Below are positions 1 to 8,341 of a stretch of DNA of 64,000 bases, piece after piece. The stretch comes from Herpetosiphon sp042688385. GTDB lineage: Bacteria > Chloroflexota > Chloroflexia > Chloroflexales > Herpetosiphonaceae. The first letter of the stretch is position 1. Each line of letters starts with the position of its first letter. The notes beneath the pieces are model-generated. The model did no database searches. It was not told the origin of the DNA and saw only the letters and a program-made list of their open reading frames with translations. Made by a program: the position numbers and the translations under genes. Location of the stretch: positions 124,001-188,000 of the forward strand of contig NZ_JBHUPY010000007.1 of NCBI RefSeq assembly GCF_042688385.1, written 5' to 3'.

Positions 1-314
1 AAGCTTGGCTCGGCTTTGATTTGGGCCAACGTAACTGCCTGTTTGAGCGCAACCACTGGCTCAATCTCGACCACCACATGCTTTGGGTTCTCGCTGGTTG
101 GATCAGGGTAGGCGCTGCGACTCACTTGGGCAATCCCGACTGCGGCGCGCACATCGCCGCTATGATAGATCAAACACTGATCCTCAAGCTGCATTGCACG
201 TAAATTGATCAAGGCTTGGGCATTGGTCACACCATTCCAAACGGTAGAACCATCACGTACCAAATCATCCCAACTAAACTCGTTTGGCTCAGTTTTGAGC
301 AACCAATAGGCCAT
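1..314 (-). CDS. EVE-domain protein, C-terminal part outside the window
   Basis: The reading frame starts with ATG at 314 and runs off the left edge after about 104 codons. An AAGGAG ribosome site lies just upstream. It begins MAYWLLKTEPNEFSWDDL, the classic start of EVE-domain proteins (thymocyte nuclear protein 1 type), followed by VWNGVTNAQA, QCLIYHSG and GIAQVSR motifs. EVE domains resemble PUA/YTH folds and are thought to bind modified bases in nucleic acid; the precise role here is unknown. It lies downstream of sodA on the same strand, but a hairpin terminator separates them. Family assignment is secure; function is inferred from the family only. Confidence 0.85.
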   Translation of the reverse strand, partial: MAYWLLKTEPNEFSWDDLVRDGSTVWNGVTNAQALINLRAMQLEDQCLIYHSGDVRAAVGIAQVSRSAYPDPTSENPKHVVVEIEPVVALKQAVTLAQIKAEPS

Positions 315-333
315 GGCAGCGGCTCCTTAACTC

Positions 334-364
334 AAAAGCACGGATGGTTTGAGCCATCCGTGCT
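334..364 (-). terminator. Intrinsic terminator downstream of sodA
   Basis: A perfect 11-bp stem (AGCACGGATGG at 337-347 with CCATCCGTGCT at 354-364) closes a 6-nt loop and on the minus strand is followed by TTTT. It lies 22 bp after the sodA stop and before the EVE gene start. Confidence 0.85.
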
Positions 365-385
365 AAAACATGCGCTTAATCAAGC

Positions 386-988
386 TTACTTATCGTTTTC
401 AGCGACCTTGTTCCAATCCAGCACTTCCCACCATGTTTTGATGTAATCTGGGCGACGGTTTTGGTAGCGCAAGTAGTATGCGTGTTCCCAAACATCCAAG
501 CCCAACAATGGAGTTTGGCCTTCCATGACTGGTGAGTCTTGGTTGGCGGTGCTGGTTACGGCCAATGTACCATCGGCATTGCGCACCAACCAAGCCCAGC
601 CTGAGCCGAAGCGGGTGGTTGCAGCCTTAGCAAATTGTTCTTTAAAGGCATCCAACGAGCCAAACGTGGCGGTGATTTCTTCGCCAAGTTTGCCAGCTGG
701 TTCGCCGCCACCGTTGGGGCTGAGGATATTCCAGAACAAGCTGTGGTTGGCGTGTCCGCCACCATTGTTGCGCACAGCGGTACGAATATCTTCTGGCAAG
801 CTGTTCAAATCGCTGATCAATTCGTGCAATGATTTGCTTTGCAATTCGGGATACTTTTCCAAGGCAGCGTTGAGGTTATTCACATAGGCAGCATGGTGCT
901 TGCCATGGTGAATTTCCATGGTTTGCGCATCGATTGCTTTTTCTAAGGCATCGGTTGCATACGGCAACGCTGGCAGTTCAAAAGCCAT
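386..988 (-). CDS. sodA: Superoxide dismutase, Mn-type
   Basis: A 200-aa cytoplasmic Fe/Mn superoxide dismutase that converts superoxide to hydrogen peroxide and oxygen. The frame is open further upstream, but MAFELPALPYATDALE is the normal family N-terminus and has an AAGGAG site at suitable spacing, so ATG 988 is chosen. Metal-ligand contexts are visible: HHGKHHAAYVNNLN near residues 27-40, GGHANHSLFW near 75-85, and the C-terminal LLGLDVWEHAYYLRYQ signature (DxWEHAYY). TANQDSP near residue 146 carries the Gln typical of Mn enzymes rather than the Ala typical of Fe enzymes, so Mn is favoured. Length is normal. A minus-strand TACAAT about 70 bp upstream could be the -10 box, but no convincing -35 was found. 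Confidence 0.96.
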   Translation of the reverse strand: MAFELPALPYATDALEKAIDAQTMEIHHGKHHAAYVNNLNAALEKYPELQSKSLHELISDLNSLPEDIRTAVRNNGGGHANHSLFWNILSPNGGGEPAGKLGEEITATFGSLDAFKEQFAKAATTRFGSGWAWLVRNADGTLAVTSTANQDSPVMEGQTPLLGLDVWEHAYYLRYQNRRPDYIKTWWEVLDWNKVAENDK

Positions 989-1261
989 TGTATGGACTCC
1001 TTTTGAGCTCAATGATGCGTCTGTTGGCGCATCAACACACGGTTCCCACATCTATTGTAGCAGAAGTTGGGCCACGCTTGATGCCAATCTTGCGCACATT
1101 TGCGATTGGGGATCGGTTGTTGGGGATCGGGGATCGGGAACGGCGAAGAGCGCGAAGGGATGAGGGATCAGGGGTCAGCGAAACGGAACCACGAAGAGCG
1201 CGAAGAACACGAAGGGAAGTTTTAACGCAGCGGCACAGAGGAAATGAGGGTATTGGCTATT

Positions 1262-1456
1262 TGTACTGGTTCATGAGGTTAACCGCGGCTTGATCCCCTC
1301 ACCCCAACCCCTCTCCCACTGAACGCGGGCGAGGGGCTTTCATCCTGTGGTTCTGCCGCACGGCGGGGTGAAAATGGGTGCTCCCCCTCGCCCGCCACGT
1401 GGGAGAGGGGGCTGGGGGGTGAGGGGACACGGTTGCCAATCCAATGAACCAGTATA
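1262..1456. mobile_element. MITE-like element, copy 1 (195 bp, 6-bp target duplication)
   Basis: The ends are inverted: TGTACTGGTTCAT at 1262 and ATGAACCAGTATA ending at 1456 (12 of 13 complementary). The six bases just outside each end are identical (GCTATT at 1256-1261 and 1457-1462), the mark of a target-site duplication. Inside lie a GTTAACC box, a large imperfect palindrome built from CCCTCACCCC/CCCTCTCCC and its complement, and a GGTTGCCAAT box. There is no coding capacity. It is inserted in a GGCTATTGGC-type dispersed repeat. Confidence 0.85.
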
Positions 1457-1591
1457 GCTATTGGCTAGCGGAAAATGAGTAAATTTGGCAAAGACGCTGG
1501 GCATTGAAGATGTACCCGATCCCCAGCCCCTGGCCCCCGATCCCCACTTCTACCGCGAAGAGCGCAAAGGGCACGAAGGTGAGGGAGTAGG

Positions 1592-1806
1592 TGTAATGAT
1601 TTATTTGGATAGAAACCATTGACGTTCCCTCACCCCCAGCCCCTCTCCCACTGCACGCGGGCGAGGGGAGCCGACCATTGTTCGCCAAGGAATTGCGGGC
1701 GAACCAGAGCGTTAAGGCCCCTCGCCCGCGCCACGGGAGAGGGGTTGGGGTGAGGGAATCATATCCGCAAGCATCAATATCTCATTGAACCCAACGCTCT
1801 ACATTC
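1592..1806. repeat. Degenerate relative of the MITE-like element
   Basis: The palindromic C-rich/G-rich core (CCCTCACCCCCAGCCCC near 1626 and its complement near 1738-1756) matches the MITE family, and a TGTAATGATT sequence at 1592 resembles the left end. The right end near 1785-1805 is badly diverged and no flanking duplication is found. Confidence 0.5.
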
Positions 1807-1866
1807 AATCCAAGCACCCAATTGGCTAAAATGTGTTAAGCTTAATCCTAACGATGATTAATCACG

Positions 1867-1882
1867 GGCAATCACGATTGCC
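1867..1882. promoter_or_regulatory. 16-bp inverted repeat upstream of the U32 gene
   Basis: GGCAATC AC GATTGCC has perfect 7-bp arms and ends 23 bp before the U32 start codon. It could be an operator or a small hairpin in the 5' leader; nothing else supports either reading. Confidence 0.3.
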
Positions 1883-1905
1883 ACCACCATAGATTTAGGA
1901 ATCTC

Positions 1906-4431
1906 ATGAGCGAACAACGCCGTTTTCCCAAGCCCGAAGTGATGAGTCCAGCGGGCTATTGGCCGCAGTTGCACGCCGCAATCGAAGCAGGCGCAGATGC
2001 GGTTTATTTTGGCTTGAAACATTTTACTGCTCGCGCCAAGGTTGGGTTCACCCTTGGTGAATTGCCCGACGTGATGCGCACCTTGCATCAACGTGGCGTG
2101 CGAGGCTTTGTAACCTTCAATACCTTGGTGTTTGAGCACGAATTGCGCGAAGCCACCCGCTCGTTGGCCGCCATTGCCGAAGCCGGAGCCGATGCGGTGA
2201 TTGTGCAAGATATTGGCATCGCCCAACTTGCCCGCCAAATCGCCCCTGAAATGGAAGTGCATGGCAGCACTCAAATGAGCATCACCAGCGCCGAGGGCGT
2301 TGAGTTGGCCCGTAAATTCGGAGCCAATCGGGTTGTGCTGGCGCGCGAATTATCGCTCGATGAGATTGCCGCAATTCGCCAAGCAACCGATTGCGAGCTT
2401 GAAATGTTCGTCCATGGCGCGCTGTGCGTCTCATATTCTGGCCAATGTTTCTCCTCGGAAGCGTGGGGCGGGCGTAGCGCCAATCGTGGCCAGTGCGCCC
2501 AAGCCTGCCGTTTGCCCTATCAAATGTTGGTTGATGGTAAGCACAAACCCTTAGCTGATGCGCGCTATTTGCTATCGCCAGGCGATTTATACGCAGTGCC
2601 CTTGATGCACGACATTATCAAATTGGGCATTTCGTCGCTGAAAATCGAAGGCCGCTACAAAGATGCAGATTATGTGGCCTTGACCACCAGCGCCTATCGC
2701 AAAGCTGTTGATGAAGCATGGGCTGGCTTGCCCTTGAGCATCACGCCCGCCGAAGAATTACAATTAGAGCAAGTCTATTCGCGTGGCTTAGGCACGTTTT
2801 TCATCGGCGGAACCAATCATCAAACCGTGGTTAATGGCCGTGCACCGCGCCATCGCGGCGTATTGATGGGCTATGTCAGCGATATTTATGGCGAACGGAT
2901 TGTGCTCAAGCCACATGAAAATCATACAATCGCGCCGCTCAAAGCTGGCGATGGCGTGGTATTCGATGCAGCCAATTGGCGCAGCCCCGAAGAACGCGAA
3001 GAAGGCGGGCGAATTTATGGCATCGAAGCGTTGCCAACTGGCGAAATTGAGTTGCGCTTTGGCCCGCAAGCAATCAGAGCCAATCGGATTCGGGTTGGCG
3101 ATTTGATTTGGCGCAGCCACGACCCTGAGCTTGATCGCGCTGCCAAGCCATTTTTAGAGGCCGCCGCGCCAGTTGCCAAACAACCGTTACACTTGCATGT
3201 GGTTGCTCACGAAGGCCAGCCTTTGCAATTAACCTGGACGCTTAGTAACCAGCCTGAATTGAGCGTAACAGTCCAATCACCAGAGCCATTGCCACGTTCG
3301 CAAAACCGGGCTTTAACCAACGAATTTTTGTACGATCAGGCCAGCCGTTTGGGCAACACCGCCTATAATTTGGCCGAAATGCAGGTTGATAGCAGTGGCC
3401 AGCCATTTGTGCCAAGCTCATTGCTGAATAATTTGCGCCGCCAAGCAATCGAACAACTCAGTGCCTTGCAAGCAGCCGCGCCAATGCGCCAAATTCAAGC
3501 ACCGCTCGATGTGTTGGCTCAAGCCCAGCAAAACTTGCAGCCAGCAGTTAGCCCAACCAGCACGCCGCAATTGCATATTTTGGTGCGCACGCCTGAGCAA
3601 TTGCAAGCAGCCTTGGCTGCAAAGCCAGCCAGCATCACGCTCGATTATTTGGAACTCTATGGGTTGAAGCCAGCAGTTGAATTGGTGCAATCGCATGGCA
3701 TCAAAGCGCGTGTGGCCAGCCCACGGGTGCTTAAGCCCAGCGAACAGCGCATCATTCACTTTTTGCTCAAACTTGGTTGCGAAATTGTGGTGCGCTCGAC
3801 GGGCTTGCTCGAAGCCTTGCGCCACGAGCAACACCCAGCATTAATTGGCGATTTCAGCCTGAATGCAGCCAATAGTGTGACCGCCAATACGTTGCTTGAA
3901 TTAGGTTTGGAGCGCATCACGCCAACCCACGATTTGAACGCGGCGCAGGTGACGGCTTTGGCACAACAATTGGGCAGTGCCGCAATCGAAGTCATTGCCT
4001 ATCAACATTTGCCCGTGTTCCACACCGAGCACTGCGTATTTTGCCGCTTCCTCTCAAATGGCACGAGCTTCAAAGATTGCGGCCATCCTTGCGAGAAACA
4101 TCGGGTCGAATTACGCGATCTGAATGGTCGCGCCCATCCAGTCATGGCCGATGTTGGCTGCCGCAATACGGTGTTTGGCGCAGAGGCCCAAACCGCGGTC
4201 GAGCATCTTGAGGAATGGCAGGCCGCCGGAATTGTGCATTATCGCTTGGAGTTTGTGCACGAAACCGCCGAACAAGTTGCAAGCGTGATCGCCGCCTTCG
4301 ATCGCACGCTGCAAGGCCAGCAATCTAGCGCCGCCTTGGCCGAGCAATTGCGCAAGGCAGCGCCGCAAGGCATTACCCAAGGCAGCTTGTTTATTCCCAA
4401 CGATTACCTGCGCGTGCCGTTGATGCAGTAG
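1906..4431 (+). CDS. U32-family protein, RlhA-like (23S rRNA hydroxycytidine synthase family)
   Basis: An 841-aa protein starting at ATG 1906 behind an AGGA site. The N-terminal half (about residues 10-290) is a peptidase U32 domain: EVMSPAGYWPQLHAAIEAGADAVYFG and the cysteine cluster C174, C181, C197, C201 in the segment after MFVHGALC. These cysteines are the usual Fe-S/metal site of the family. A DUF3656-like middle region (about 370-500) and a C-terminal segment with further cysteines (HCVFCRFLSNG, DCGHPCEKH) follow, as in E. coli RlhA, which makes 5-hydroxycytidine in 23S rRNA. The family is named as peptidases, but RNA hydroxylation is better supported for this architecture. No co-directional neighbour lies nearby; a terminator hairpin follows. 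Confidence 0.85.
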   Translation: MSEQRRFPKPEVMSPAGYWPQLHAAIEAGADAVYFGLKHFTARAKVGFTLGELPDVMRTLHQRGVRGFVTFNTLVFEHELREATRSLAAIAEAGADAVIVQDIGIAQLARQIAPEMEVHGSTQMSITSAEGVELARKFGANRVVLARELSLDEIAAIRQATDCELEMFVHGALCVSYSGQCFSSEAWGGRSANRGQCAQACRLPYQMLVDGKHKPLADARYLLSPGDLYAVPLMHDIIKLGISSLKIEGRYKDADYVALTTSAYRKAVDEAWAGLPLSITPAEELQLEQVYSRGLGTFFIGGTNHQTVVNGRAPRHRGVLMGYVSDIYGERIVLKPHENHTIAPLKAGDGVVFDAANWRSPEEREEGGRIYGIEALPTGEIELRFGPQAIRANRIRVGDLIWRSHDPELDRAAKPFLEAAAPVAKQPLHLHVVAHEGQPLQLTWTLSNQPELSVTVQSPEPLPRSQNRALTNEFLYDQASRLGNTAYNLAEMQVDSSGQPFVPSSLLNNLRRQAIEQLSALQAAAPMRQIQAPLDVLAQAQQNLQPAVSPTSTPQLHILVRTPEQLQAALAAKPASITLDYLELYGLKPAVELVQSHGIKARVASPRVLKPSEQRIIHFLLKLGCEIVVRSTGLLEALRHEQHPALIGDFSLNAANSVTANTLLELGLERITPTHDLNAAQVTALAQQLGSAAIEVIAYQHLPVFHTEHCVFCRFLSNGTSFKDCGHPCEKHRVELRDLNGRAHPVMADVGCRNTVFGAEAQTAVEHLEEWQAAGIVHYRLEFVHETAEQVASVIAAFDRTLQGQQSSAALAEQLRKAAPQGITQGSLFIPNDYLRVPLMQ

Positions 4432-4486
4432 CATTTGGGGATTGGTTGTTGGGGATCGGGGATCAGGGGCTGGGGATCGGGAATGT

Positions 4487-4540
4487 GGGACTAGCATAGG
4501 CTGCATTTGATGGAGCTTGCGCTAGTCCCTCTTACTTTTC
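4487..4540 (+). terminator. Terminator hairpin between convergent U32 and PhzF genes
   Basis: GGGACTAGC (4487-4495) pairs perfectly with GCTAGTCCC (4521-4529). The T-rich TCTTACTTTTC follows on the plus strand. The loop is long (25 nt) with possible inner pairing. Confidence 0.6.
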
Positions 4541-4545
4541 AGTAG

Positions 4546-5331
4546 TTAAATTTCAATCTTGCCTTCAAGATAGAAGACACACGAGCCAGCCAATTCAACA
4601 CGGTCGCCAACCAGCCGACAATTAATTTCGCCGCCCCGCTGCGAGGCTTGATAGGCGCAGAAACTGGTTTTAGCCAAGCGCTCGGCCCAATAGGGGATTA
4701 ATGCACAGTGGGCAGCACCAGTCACCGGATCTTCAGGGATGCCCTTGGCGGGCGCAAAATAGCGGCTGACAAAATCATAGCCCTGATCGCCAGGCGCAGT
4801 TACTACCACGCCACTGCGATCAAGTTGGGCGATTACCGCTAGATTTGGTTTTAGCTCACGCACAAGCTGGGCATGCTCAAGCAGCGCCGTATAATTCACT
4901 GCATCACTCAGCACTTCAACTGGCATCACCCCCAAGGCTTCGGCCAAACCCATTGGCAATGCAACCCGCTGCCATGGCCGAATTGGAAAATTCAGCACAT
5001 AACCATCGTCATTTTTGCTGACCATCAATGGCCCACTTTTAGAGGAAAAGGTGACTTGGCTACGAGTTGGCTCTAAACGCTCGATCACCACCGCTGCACT
5101 TGCCAAGGTCGCATGGCCACACAGCGCCACCTCAGTGACTGGCGTAAACCAGCGAATTGCATATTGCTCGCCAGTCGGCACGATGAATGCCGTTTCGGCC
5201 AAATTATTTTCGCTGGCAATCGCGTGTAACACCGCATCAGCAGGAAATTCATCAAACAGCACAACCGCCGCTGGGTTGCCTGAAAAGCGCCGCGTCGTAA
5301 ACGCATCAACTTGAAAGATCGGCACCTGCAT
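4546..5331 (-). CDS. PhzF-family isomerase/epimerase
   Basis: A 261-aa PhzF-like protein starting MQVPIFQVDAFTTRRFSGN, the family's characteristic N-terminus. The catalytic glutamate is in NNLAETAFI (about residues 43-51), and the second-half signature GIPEDPVTGAAHCAL is present near residue 197. PhzF enzymes are two-domain diaminopimelate-epimerase-like folds that isomerise small metabolites; only a few act in phenazine synthesis and no phenazine genes are nearby, so the substrate is unknown. It stands alone, convergent with the U32 gene. Length is slightly short of the usual 270-300 aa but both halves are intact. Confidence 0.88.
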   Translation of the reverse strand: MQVPIFQVDAFTTRRFSGNPAAVVLFDEFPADAVLHAIASENNLAETAFIVPTGEQYAIRWFTPVTEVALCGHATLASAAVVIERLEPTRSQVTFSSKSGPLMVSKNDDGYVLNFPIRPWQRVALPMGLAEALGVMPVEVLSDAVNYTALLEHAQLVRELKPNLAVIAQLDRSGVVVTAPGDQGYDFVSRYFAPAKGIPEDPVTGAAHCALIPYWAERLAKTSFCAYQASQRGGEINCRLVGDRVELAGSCVFYLEGKIEI

Positions 5332-5668
5332 TATGAAATCCTCTGCACACCATGATAGAAAAATTTAGGGATCAGGGACTAGTTGCCAGGGTTCAGAAAA
5401 GTGCTCGTTGAAAAGGAGTATTAATTGATCTTCTGGCCCCTAGCTGTACTGATACATCAAGTTAACCACTGCCTGATCCCCTCACCTCAACCCCTCTCCC
5501 ATCCGCTGGGCGAGGGGCTTTAAACGCGTGGTTCTCCGCAATTGCTTGGCGAAAAATAGTCGGCTCCCCCTCGCCCGCGTTCAGTGGGAGAGGGGGTTGG
5601 GGGGTGAGGGGGCATGGTTGCCAACCGAATGAACCAGTACACCTAGCCTCTGAACCCTAGCCCCTAAC
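5332..5668. other. Intergenic region occupied mainly by a MITE-like element
   Basis: This 337-bp gap contains the MITE at 5445-5641 plus short CCTAGCC-type words on both sides. No gene or terminator was recognised. Confidence 0.7.
5445..5641. mobile_element. MITE-like element, copy 2 (197 bp, 6-bp target duplication)
   Basis: The left end TGTACTGATACAT begins at 5445 and the right end ATGAACCAGTACA finishes at 5641. CCTAGC is duplicated exactly on either side (5439-5444 and 5642-5647). The internal order GTTAACC, C-rich palindrome arm, G-rich arm, GGTTGCCAAC is the same as in copy 1. It is non-coding. Confidence 0.85.
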
Positions 5669-6553
5669 TTACAAATAACGCTCGAAAAACTCGGCCACTC
5701 GTTTAACATAGGCTGGCCGATCGGCGAAATACGCGCCACAATGCGGCATATCTTCGACAATCCAAAGTTCTTTGGGGCCTTGGGCGGCAGCATGCAAATC
5801 GTAGGCATCAATCACCGGAATCACGGTATCGCCAGTGCAATGAATAACCAGCAAAGGCCGTTGCCCATAGCGAATCAAGGCCTCGATTGGCCGCACTGAT
5901 TCAAAGCGATAGCCATAGCGACGGGCCGTAATCTGGTCGGCCAACGCCCGCAACGGACGCTGCGGCAAACGCCGATTAGCAAAGGCAAAATCAACTAAGT
6001 TGGCCATTTCGGCAAAGCTGCTATCAGCAACGACTGCCTTGACTGCTGGTTGGTCGGCGCTGCCTAACAGACTCACCGCCGCGCCCATCGAATAGCCAAG
6101 CACCCCAATTTGGGCCTCTGGCATGCGCTCTTGCACATAGTTGATCGCGCCGTGCAAATCACCAACTTCGTGATAGGCCAACGAACAAATTGAATCGTCG
6201 CTATCGCCACGCCCACGAAAATCAAAAATTAATACATTCATGCCAGCGCGCCACAAACCTGAGCCAATACCCAGCAACTCATCTTTGCGCCCACGATGAC
6301 CGTGGCAGCCAATCACAACCCGCTTACTTTCAGGCCGCGCCAGCCACCAAGCCCGAATTTGCAAGCCATCGACCGAATTAAAGCGCACTTCTTCCCAATC
6401 AACGCCAGTTTCAAACGGCGTGAAGGCAAACAGGGTTTCCCGTTTGAGCGCGGCGGTCGGGCCACTCAAACGATGAGCAGCATAGGCAGCAATTCCGGCG
6501 AGCGTACTAGCGGCGGCACTTAGGCCCGCCCCAACCAACAATTTGCGTTTCAT
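5669..6553 (-). CDS. Alpha/beta hydrolase with N-terminal membrane anchor
   Basis: A 294-aa protein with a hydrophobic stretch at residues about 5-25 (an uncleaved anchor or signal peptide), then a serine-hydrolase fold. Visible elements: GCHGHRGRKDELL as the oxyanion region, GRGDSD, the nucleophile elbow GYSMGAA (Ser about 157), HCTGDTVIP for the acid (Asp) and MPHCGAYF for the catalytic His. Such proteins are typically esterases or peptidases; the substrate cannot be told. Its ATG is 2 bp after the stop of the upstream kinase gene, so the two are almost certainly cotranscribed and translationally coupled. Confidence 0.85.
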   Translation of the reverse strand: MKRKLLVGAGLSAAASTLAGIAAYAAHRLSGPTAALKRETLFAFTPFETGVDWEEVRFNSVDGLQIRAWWLARPESKRVVIGCHGHRGRKDELLGIGSGLWRAGMNVLIFDFRGRGDSDDSICSLAYHEVGDLHGAINYVQERMPEAQIGVLGYSMGAAVSLLGSADQPAVKAVVADSSFAEMANLVDFAFANRRLPQRPLRALADQITARRYGYRFESVRPIEALIRYGQRPLLVIHCTGDTVIPVIDAYDLHAAAQGPKELWIVEDMPHCGAYFADRPAYVKRVAEFFERYL

Positions 6554-6555
6554 AA

Positions 6556-8079
6556 CTACTCGATACTAAAGACCATCTCAACATCGCCAATCCGAATTCG
6601 GTCGCCGGGCCGCAGATGGTGCGGTTGATAGGCGGTCATCGGCACGCCGTTGATACTGGTGCCATTGATGCTGCCCAAATCAATTAATAAATGATGATCG
6701 CCCTGTTGCTCGATCACAGCGTGGCGACGGGAAGCTACGCCACGATCATGCTCAGCCAAATCGATCTCAGGATGATGATTTTGGGCTGGATCGCGCCGCC
6801 CAATGCGACAAGGAAAATGGGTTAATGCTAATTCCCAAACCGCGCGCGGCGAGGTAATCACTAATTTTGGCACAGCGCGCTTGATTGCAGCGCCACAACC
6901 AGCACAAAATCGCGCATTCGGCTTATTCATGCGCCCACATTGATCGCAAATTGGGCCATTGGCCTGCGGTGGCGGCGACCACGCTGGAGTCTGGACTGGT
7001 GGAGCCCATGATGGCACTGGTTGCGGCACTGGCTGCGCCATCGGTTGCTGATAATTGGGCTGTTGCGGCGTACCCCAGGCTGGCGCTGGATTGGGATTCG
7101 GATTGCCCCACGCTGGCGCAGGGTTTGGATTACCCCAGGCTGGCGCTGGATTGGGATTCGGATTGCCCCACGCAGGATCAGGATTGTTAAACACTGGCGC
7201 TGGCGTTGGCATCATCGTCGGATCATCAAGCTTATCGGGCACGATAACGCCGCGATCGACCGCCAACAAGGCTTGCTCAAACGAAGCCATCGTTTGAAAA
7301 CGCTTATCGCGATCCATCGCCATCGCTTTGATAATCACCTGTTCCATCTCCGGCGTAACCGATTGATTATGCCGAATCAACGAGCCATCTCTGGGGGTTT
7401 GCAAGGGCACAGGCGGCAAATTGGTGAGCATATGCAGCAAGGTCGCGCCCAAAGCATAAATATCCGCGCGGGCATCAGTTTGGCCCTTGCCATACTGCTC
7501 TGGTGGCGCATAGCCTGCCGAACCCATCGCCACCGTATCTTTGCTTTTATTGGTTTTGTAGGTGCGCGCCACACCAAAATCGATCAGCTTAATAATGCCC
7601 TCAGGCGTAAGCATCACATTCGGCGGCTTCATATCGCGGAAGATAATTGGCGGATTTTGGGTGTGCAAATAATTCAGCACCCGCGCAATTTGAATTCCCC
7701 AATTAACTACATCGCGTTGAAAAAATGGCGCATTCGTTTCACGCTGCTTATCTTCAAGCGTTTTACCTTGCACAAACTCCATCACTAGCGTCGGGCGACC
7801 AGCCTGATCGAAAGAATCGATCACTTTGGGCAAGTTTGGATGATCGAGCGTTTGCAACAATTGCGATTCTTGGTCGAAAAGCTTGCGATTTTCGGCAATC
7901 TCCTCGGGAGCAGCCTCAACTGGTGGGCGCATCTCTTTTAATGCCCAGGTCGAGCCATCGCTCATGCGTTCACAGCGATAGACCGCGCCCATGCCGCCGC
8001 GCCCGATGAGGCCGAGAATCCGATATTGATCACGTTGTCCTTGAAGTATCGTGCCATCAGGCAGCAAATCAGCAAACAC
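6556..8079 (-). CDS. Ser/Thr protein kinase with zinc ribbon and FHA domain
   Basis: A 507-aa protein starting at GTG 8079 behind a GGGAG site. The kinase domain (about 20-285) has the loop GRGGMGAVY, the ATP lysine in WALKEM, a catalytic loop IIFRDMKPPNVML (the His of HRD replaced by Phe, Asp kept), DFG in LIDFGVART and YAPPEQYG. A Pro/Asn-rich linker (about 295-360) contains tandem PAWGNPNP-type units. A zinc ribbon follows with two CxxC pairs (CDQCG, CAGCG, about 388-408), and an FHA domain (about 425-500) has CRIGRRDP, SRRH and NGT motifs. FHA domains bind phosphothreonine, so self- or partner-recognition is likely. It is cotranscribed with the hydrolase. Confidence 0.93.
   Translation of the reverse strand: MFADLLPDGTILQGQRDQYRILGLIGRGGMGAVYRCERMSDGSTWALKEMRPPVEAAPEEIAENRKLFDQESQLLQTLDHPNLPKVIDSFDQAGRPTLVMEFVQGKTLEDKQRETNAPFFQRDVVNWGIQIARVLNYLHTQNPPIIFRDMKPPNVMLTPEGIIKLIDFGVARTYKTNKSKDTVAMGSAGYAPPEQYGKGQTDARADIYALGATLLHMLTNLPPVPLQTPRDGSLIRHNQSVTPEMEQVIIKAMAMDRDKRFQTMASFEQALLAVDRGVIVPDKLDDPTMMPTPAPVFNNPDPAWGNPNPNPAPAWGNPNPAPAWGNPNPNPAPAWGTPQQPNYQQPMAQPVPQPVPSWAPPVQTPAWSPPPQANGPICDQCGRMNKPNARFCAGCGAAIKRAVPKLVITSPRAVWELALTHFPCRIGRRDPAQNHHPEIDLAEHDRGVASRRHAVIEQQGDHHLLIDLGSINGTSINGVPMTAYQPHHLRPGDRIRIGDVEMVFSIE
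7070..7195 (-). repeat. Tandem repeat encoding the Pro/Asn-rich kinase linker
   Basis: Repeated units reading GGATTGGGATTCGGATTG and GATTACCCCAGGCTGGCGCT on the plus strand encode PAWGNPNPNPA-like units. Near-identical copies at 7077-7117 and 7137-7177 suggest recent expansion and possible length variation between strains. Confidence 0.7.
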
Positions 8080-8155
8080 AGTTTCTCCCGCCGCTACATG
8101 ATTGCGTAGCTTGTATTATCAACGATTGATCCGTCAAAAGTCAAAGGGTGGTAGC

Positions 8156-8182
8156 AACCATTAATCAAGAATTAACCATTAA
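8156..8182. repeat. Short direct repeat upstream of the cmr operon
   Basis: AACCATTAA occurs at 8156-8164 and 8174-8182, a spacing of 18 bp, in the 262-bp AT-rich gap between the divergent kinase gene and cmr2. It may be a regulator site; no CRISPR repeat and no confident promoter was recognised in this gap. Confidence 0.3.
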
Positions 8183-8341
8183 ATTGCCCAAAAGCATGCA
8201 AGAAATCAGTTTAAATTGCACCTATATCTAAGTAAAGGCTTATGCTCAGCCATTCTAGAATAAAACTTGACTTCCAGCATTGCCCCAAGCCACTCCAACT
8301 ATACCATGCTCTTTCGCTCGTTAGCTTTCTGAGGAGTTTTG

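Larger units (their letters stand above)
989..1905. other. Long intergenic region filled with dispersed repeats
   Basis: No gene is supported here. From about 1108 to 1230 there are GGGATCGGGGATC-type and CGAAGAGCGCGAAG-type words, then a complete MITE-like element (1262-1456). A second block of the same short words covers about 1505-1580 and a degenerate MITE core about 1624-1760. The last 100 bp before the U32 gene hold a 16-bp inverted repeat. Confidence 0.7.

Noticed and set aside
1458..1688. A 76-aa minus-strand frame
   Set aside because: Falls wholly in dispersed repeats and the degenerate MITE core.
7021..7788. A 255-aa plus-strand Arg/His-rich frame
   Set aside because: Antisense to the kinase linker and catalytic domain; the composition reflects the repeat.
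8080..8341. Possible CRISPR leader or array before cmr2
   Set aside because: Only one 9-bp word is repeated and no 28-37-bp repeat units are present.
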